Positions 12,039-13,563 of a DNA stretch of 13,563 nucleotides are shown one piece after another; the stretch's first letter is position 1, and each line of letters starts with the position of its first letter. Both the position numbers and the translations under genes were made by a program. The notes under the pieces are model-generated. The model searched no databases and was not told the DNA's origin. It saw nothing but the letters and a program-made list of their open reading frames with translations. Location of the stretch: the NCBI GenBank assembly GCA_964342835.1, contig CAYFGJ010000022.1, positions 1 to 13,563 on the forward strand. Reading direction: 5' to 3'. This DNA comes from GCA-2716945 sp964342835. GTDB taxonomy: Bacteria; Pseudomonadota; Gammaproteobacteria; GCA-002705445; GCA-002716945.

Positions 12039-13442
12039 ATGATAAATTTTTTAAAAAAATCTAGATATATTGTTTTATTTATATCTTTTTTTTATTCTTC
12101 ATTGGTTTTGTCCCAAAATCAATTACCAGATTTCACATCTATTGTTGAAAAAAACATTAAAGCAGTTGTAATAGTTAATGCTGTACGTAATATTTCTAAG
12201 AAACCTTCAGATAAACAGCTCAATAATCCACAAACACCTGATGATATTAAAGAATTTATGGACAAATTTTTTAATGATAGAAATTTTGGAAATCAAAATA
12301 GACCAACACCAAGTTTTGGGTCAGGTTTTATTTTATCTTCAGATGGATTTATAATGACTAATTATCATGTCATCAAAGATTCTGATACAATCACTGCGAC
12401 ATTGAGTGACAGAAGTGTATTAGAAGCAAAATTAATTGGATTTGATGAAAGAAGTGATCTTGCTTTATTGAAAGTAGAAAGAAAAAAATTACCAATAGTT
12501 TCTATGGGAAAATCAGATAAATTGAAAGTTGGCGAATGGGTATTAGCAATTGGTTCGCCATTTGGTTTTGATCATACTGTTACAGCTGGAATTGTTAGCG
12601 GTAAACAAAGAAGCTTACCAAATGAAAACTATGTACCATATATACAGACAGATGTAGCAATTAATCCTGGAAATTCTGGAGGCCCCTTATTTAACCTTAA
12701 TGGAGAAGTAGTTGGTGTTAATGCACAAATTTATAGTAGAACAGGTGGTTTTATGGGTGTTTCATTTGCGATCCCATCTGAAACTGTGAATAGTGTATAT
12801 AAACAACTAAAGAAAAACGGTAAAGTTAGTAGAGGGTGGTTGGGAATATTTATTCAAGAAGTAGATAAAAATTTGGCTGAAAGTTTTGGTATGAAAAAAC
12901 CATCAGGAGCAGTTGTAGCAAAAGTATTAGAAAATAGTCCGGCTGAAAAGGCTGGCATTTCTGCGGGTGATGTTATTTTACAATTTGATGGTAATAATAT
13001 TAATAAATCAAGAGATTTACCGCTTATAGTTGGTAATACAGAAATTGATACGACTGTTAGTGTTGAAATTCTAAGAAATGGTAAGAAACTGATCAAAAAG
13101 ATTAAAATCGAAGAATTGCCATCAGATGAAAAAATTTCGAAATTGAATACCACTGAAATTGATAAGATTAAGGTGGCTGGTATTACAGTTGTTGATATTG
13201 ACCCTAAAGTCAAAGGTCAATTAAACATAAATGGAGGTGTTATAGTTAGGAAAATTTCTAATGCAATTGCGAATCAATCTAGACTTAGAATAGGTGATAT
13301 CATAACTCATATGAATAACATCCCAATATCAAGTGCTACAGATTTTGAAAGTAGGTTTAAGAAAGTAAAAAAGAATGATTATGCTAATTTCTTAGTATAT
13401 CGCAATTCATCTCCTTTATATTTAGCAATAAAAATTCCTTAA
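12039..13442 (+). CDS. mucD: Periplasmic serine protease, Do/HtrA family (MucD-like)
   Basis: A secreted trypsin-fold protease and chaperone that removes misfolded envelope proteins. The signal peptide covers about 1-25 (KKSR, then a hydrophobic core, likely cleavage after VLS). The catalytic triad is H110 (MTNYHVIKD), D140 (DERSDLALLK) and S213 (NPGNSGGPLFN). Two PDZ domains follow, about 260-355 (RGWLGIFIQEV, AEKAGISAGDVILQFDG) and 375-467 (SRLRIGDIITHMNN). The 467-residue length is typical of DegP/MucD and not of single-PDZ DegS. It starts 3 nt after the anti-sigma candidate and is followed by lepA, the order seen in Pseudomonas (algU-mucA-mucB-mucC-mucD then lepA), but without mucB and mucC. 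Confidence 0.95.
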   Translation: MINFLKKSRYIVLFISFFYSSLVLSQNQLPDFTSIVEKNIKAVVIVNAVRNISKKPSDKQLNNPQTPDDIKEFMDKFFNDRNFGNQNRPTPSFGSGFILSSDGFIMTNYHVIKDSDTITATLSDRSVLEAKLIGFDERSDLALLKVERKKLPIVSMGKSDKLKVGEWVLAIGSPFGFDHTVTAGIVSGKQRSLPNENYVPYIQTDVAINPGNSGGPLFNLNGEVVGVNAQIYSRTGGFMGVSFAIPSETVNSVYKQLKKNGKVSRGWLGIFIQEVDKNLAESFGMKKPSGAVVAKVLENSPAEKAGISAGDVILQFDGNNINKSRDLPLIVGNTEIDTTVSVEILRNGKKLIKKIKIEELPSDEKISKLNTTEIDKIKVAGITVVDIDPKVKGQLNINGGVIVRKISNAIANQSRLRIGDIITHMNNIPISSATDFESRFKKVKKNDYANFLVYRNSSPLYLAIKIP

Positions 13443-13461
13443 TTATTGATGTTTATTTATG

Positions 13462-13478
13462 CTTATATATTATATAAG
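13462..13478. promoter_or_regulatory. 17-nt perfect palindrome just upstream of lepA
   Basis: CTTATATA (13462-13469), a central T, and TATATAAG (13471-13478) form a perfect palindrome ending 4 nt before the lepA ATG. It contains -10-like hexamers (TATATT, TATAAG), so it may simply be promoter sequence, or an operator or a hairpin occluding the translation start. The rest of the 40-nt gap shows no Shine-Dalgarno and no terminator for mucD. Confidence 0.35.
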
Positions 13479-13482
13479 TTAA

Positions 13483-13563
13483 ATGAATAATATTCGTAAT
13501 ATTTCTATAATAGCTCATATCGATCATGGCAAGTCTACATTAGCTGATAGATTAATTGAGAAA
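13483..13563 (+). CDS. lepA: Elongation factor 4 (LepA), N-terminal start only (partial)
   Basis: The first 27 codons are present; the gene runs off the right edge. The protein begins MNNIRNISIIAHIDHGKSTL, which carries the G1 P-loop AHIDHGKST of translational GTPases in the form typical of LepA (E. coli starts MKNIRNFSIIAHIDHGKST). LepA is a ribosome-associated GTPase acting in translation or ribosome assembly. Its place after the mucD-type protease is the usual gammaproteobacterial arrangement, normally followed by lepB and rnc beyond the window. Confidence 0.93.
   Translation, partial: MNNIRNISIIAHIDHGKSTLADRLIEK

Noticed and set aside
12854..13213. A 119-codon open frame on the minus strand within the protease gene.
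   Set aside because: It is an antisense shadow of a confident protease coding region, has low-complexity Ser/Ile/Leu composition and no recognisable motif.
1..13563. CRISPR arrays, insertion sequences, prophage or defence genes.
   Set aside because: No regularly spaced repeats, transposase-like or phage-like proteins were seen; nearly all of the window is accounted for by core genes and two tRNAs.

Overview
The window is AT-rich, with roughly 22-32% GC in the lines I counted. It reads as a compact chromosomal segment of a gammaproteobacterium. The gammaproteobacterial assignment rests on gene order: ftsK near serS, dnaX-ybaB-recR, and nadB divergent from rpoE, followed by an anti-sigma candidate, a MucD/DegP-type protease and lepA. 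Low GC, very short intergenic gaps, overlapping gene ends, almost no Shine-Dalgarno sequences and tRNA genes without encoded CCA all point to a streamlined genome. A marine SAR86-like lineage is my best guess, but it is an inference and was not tested by alignment.

Layout, left to right. Positions 1-40 hold the last codons of what looks like ftsK, followed by serS (seryl-tRNA synthetase). Next comes a same-strand run of tRNA-Ser(UGA), a UMF1-family MFS transporter, tRNA-Ser(GGA), a secreted DUF4399 protein and an unrecognised 144-residue protein. The gaps in this run are about 9-17 nt, so tRNAs and mRNAs are probably co-transcribed. A small stand-alone mannose-6-phosphate-isomerase-type cupin lies on the minus strand. 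Its start codon shares a CATG palindrome with a possible 36-codon, very basic ORF on the plus strand. A two-domain ChrR-like cupin follows, leading into dnaX-ybaB-recR. On the minus strand, a Ste24-like M48 membrane protease is followed by a pterin-4a-carbinolamine dehydratase. Plus-strand orn (oligoribonuclease) diverges from this pair. nadB is on the minus strand and convergent with orn. The last block is rpoE, an RseA-position membrane protein, a periplasmic Do-like protease and the first 27 codons of lepA.

Functionally this is mostly housekeeping: serine tRNA charging beside two of its cognate tRNAs, clamp loading and recombinational repair, nano-RNA turnover, the first step of NAD synthesis, and an envelope-stress sigma factor module. 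The stress module is reduced: no RseB/MucB or MucC gene lies between the anti-sigma candidate and the protease. I see no mobile element, prophage, CRISPR array or defence locus. The points most worth a second look are an A9 run in dnaX that sits in the loop of a perfect inverted repeat with an adjacent out-of-frame stop (a candidate gamma-subunit slippage site), the serS/tRNA-Ser cluster with A at the discriminator position, the tiny basic ORF at the CATG divergent start, and perfect AT-rich palindromes touching the starts of nadB and lepA.
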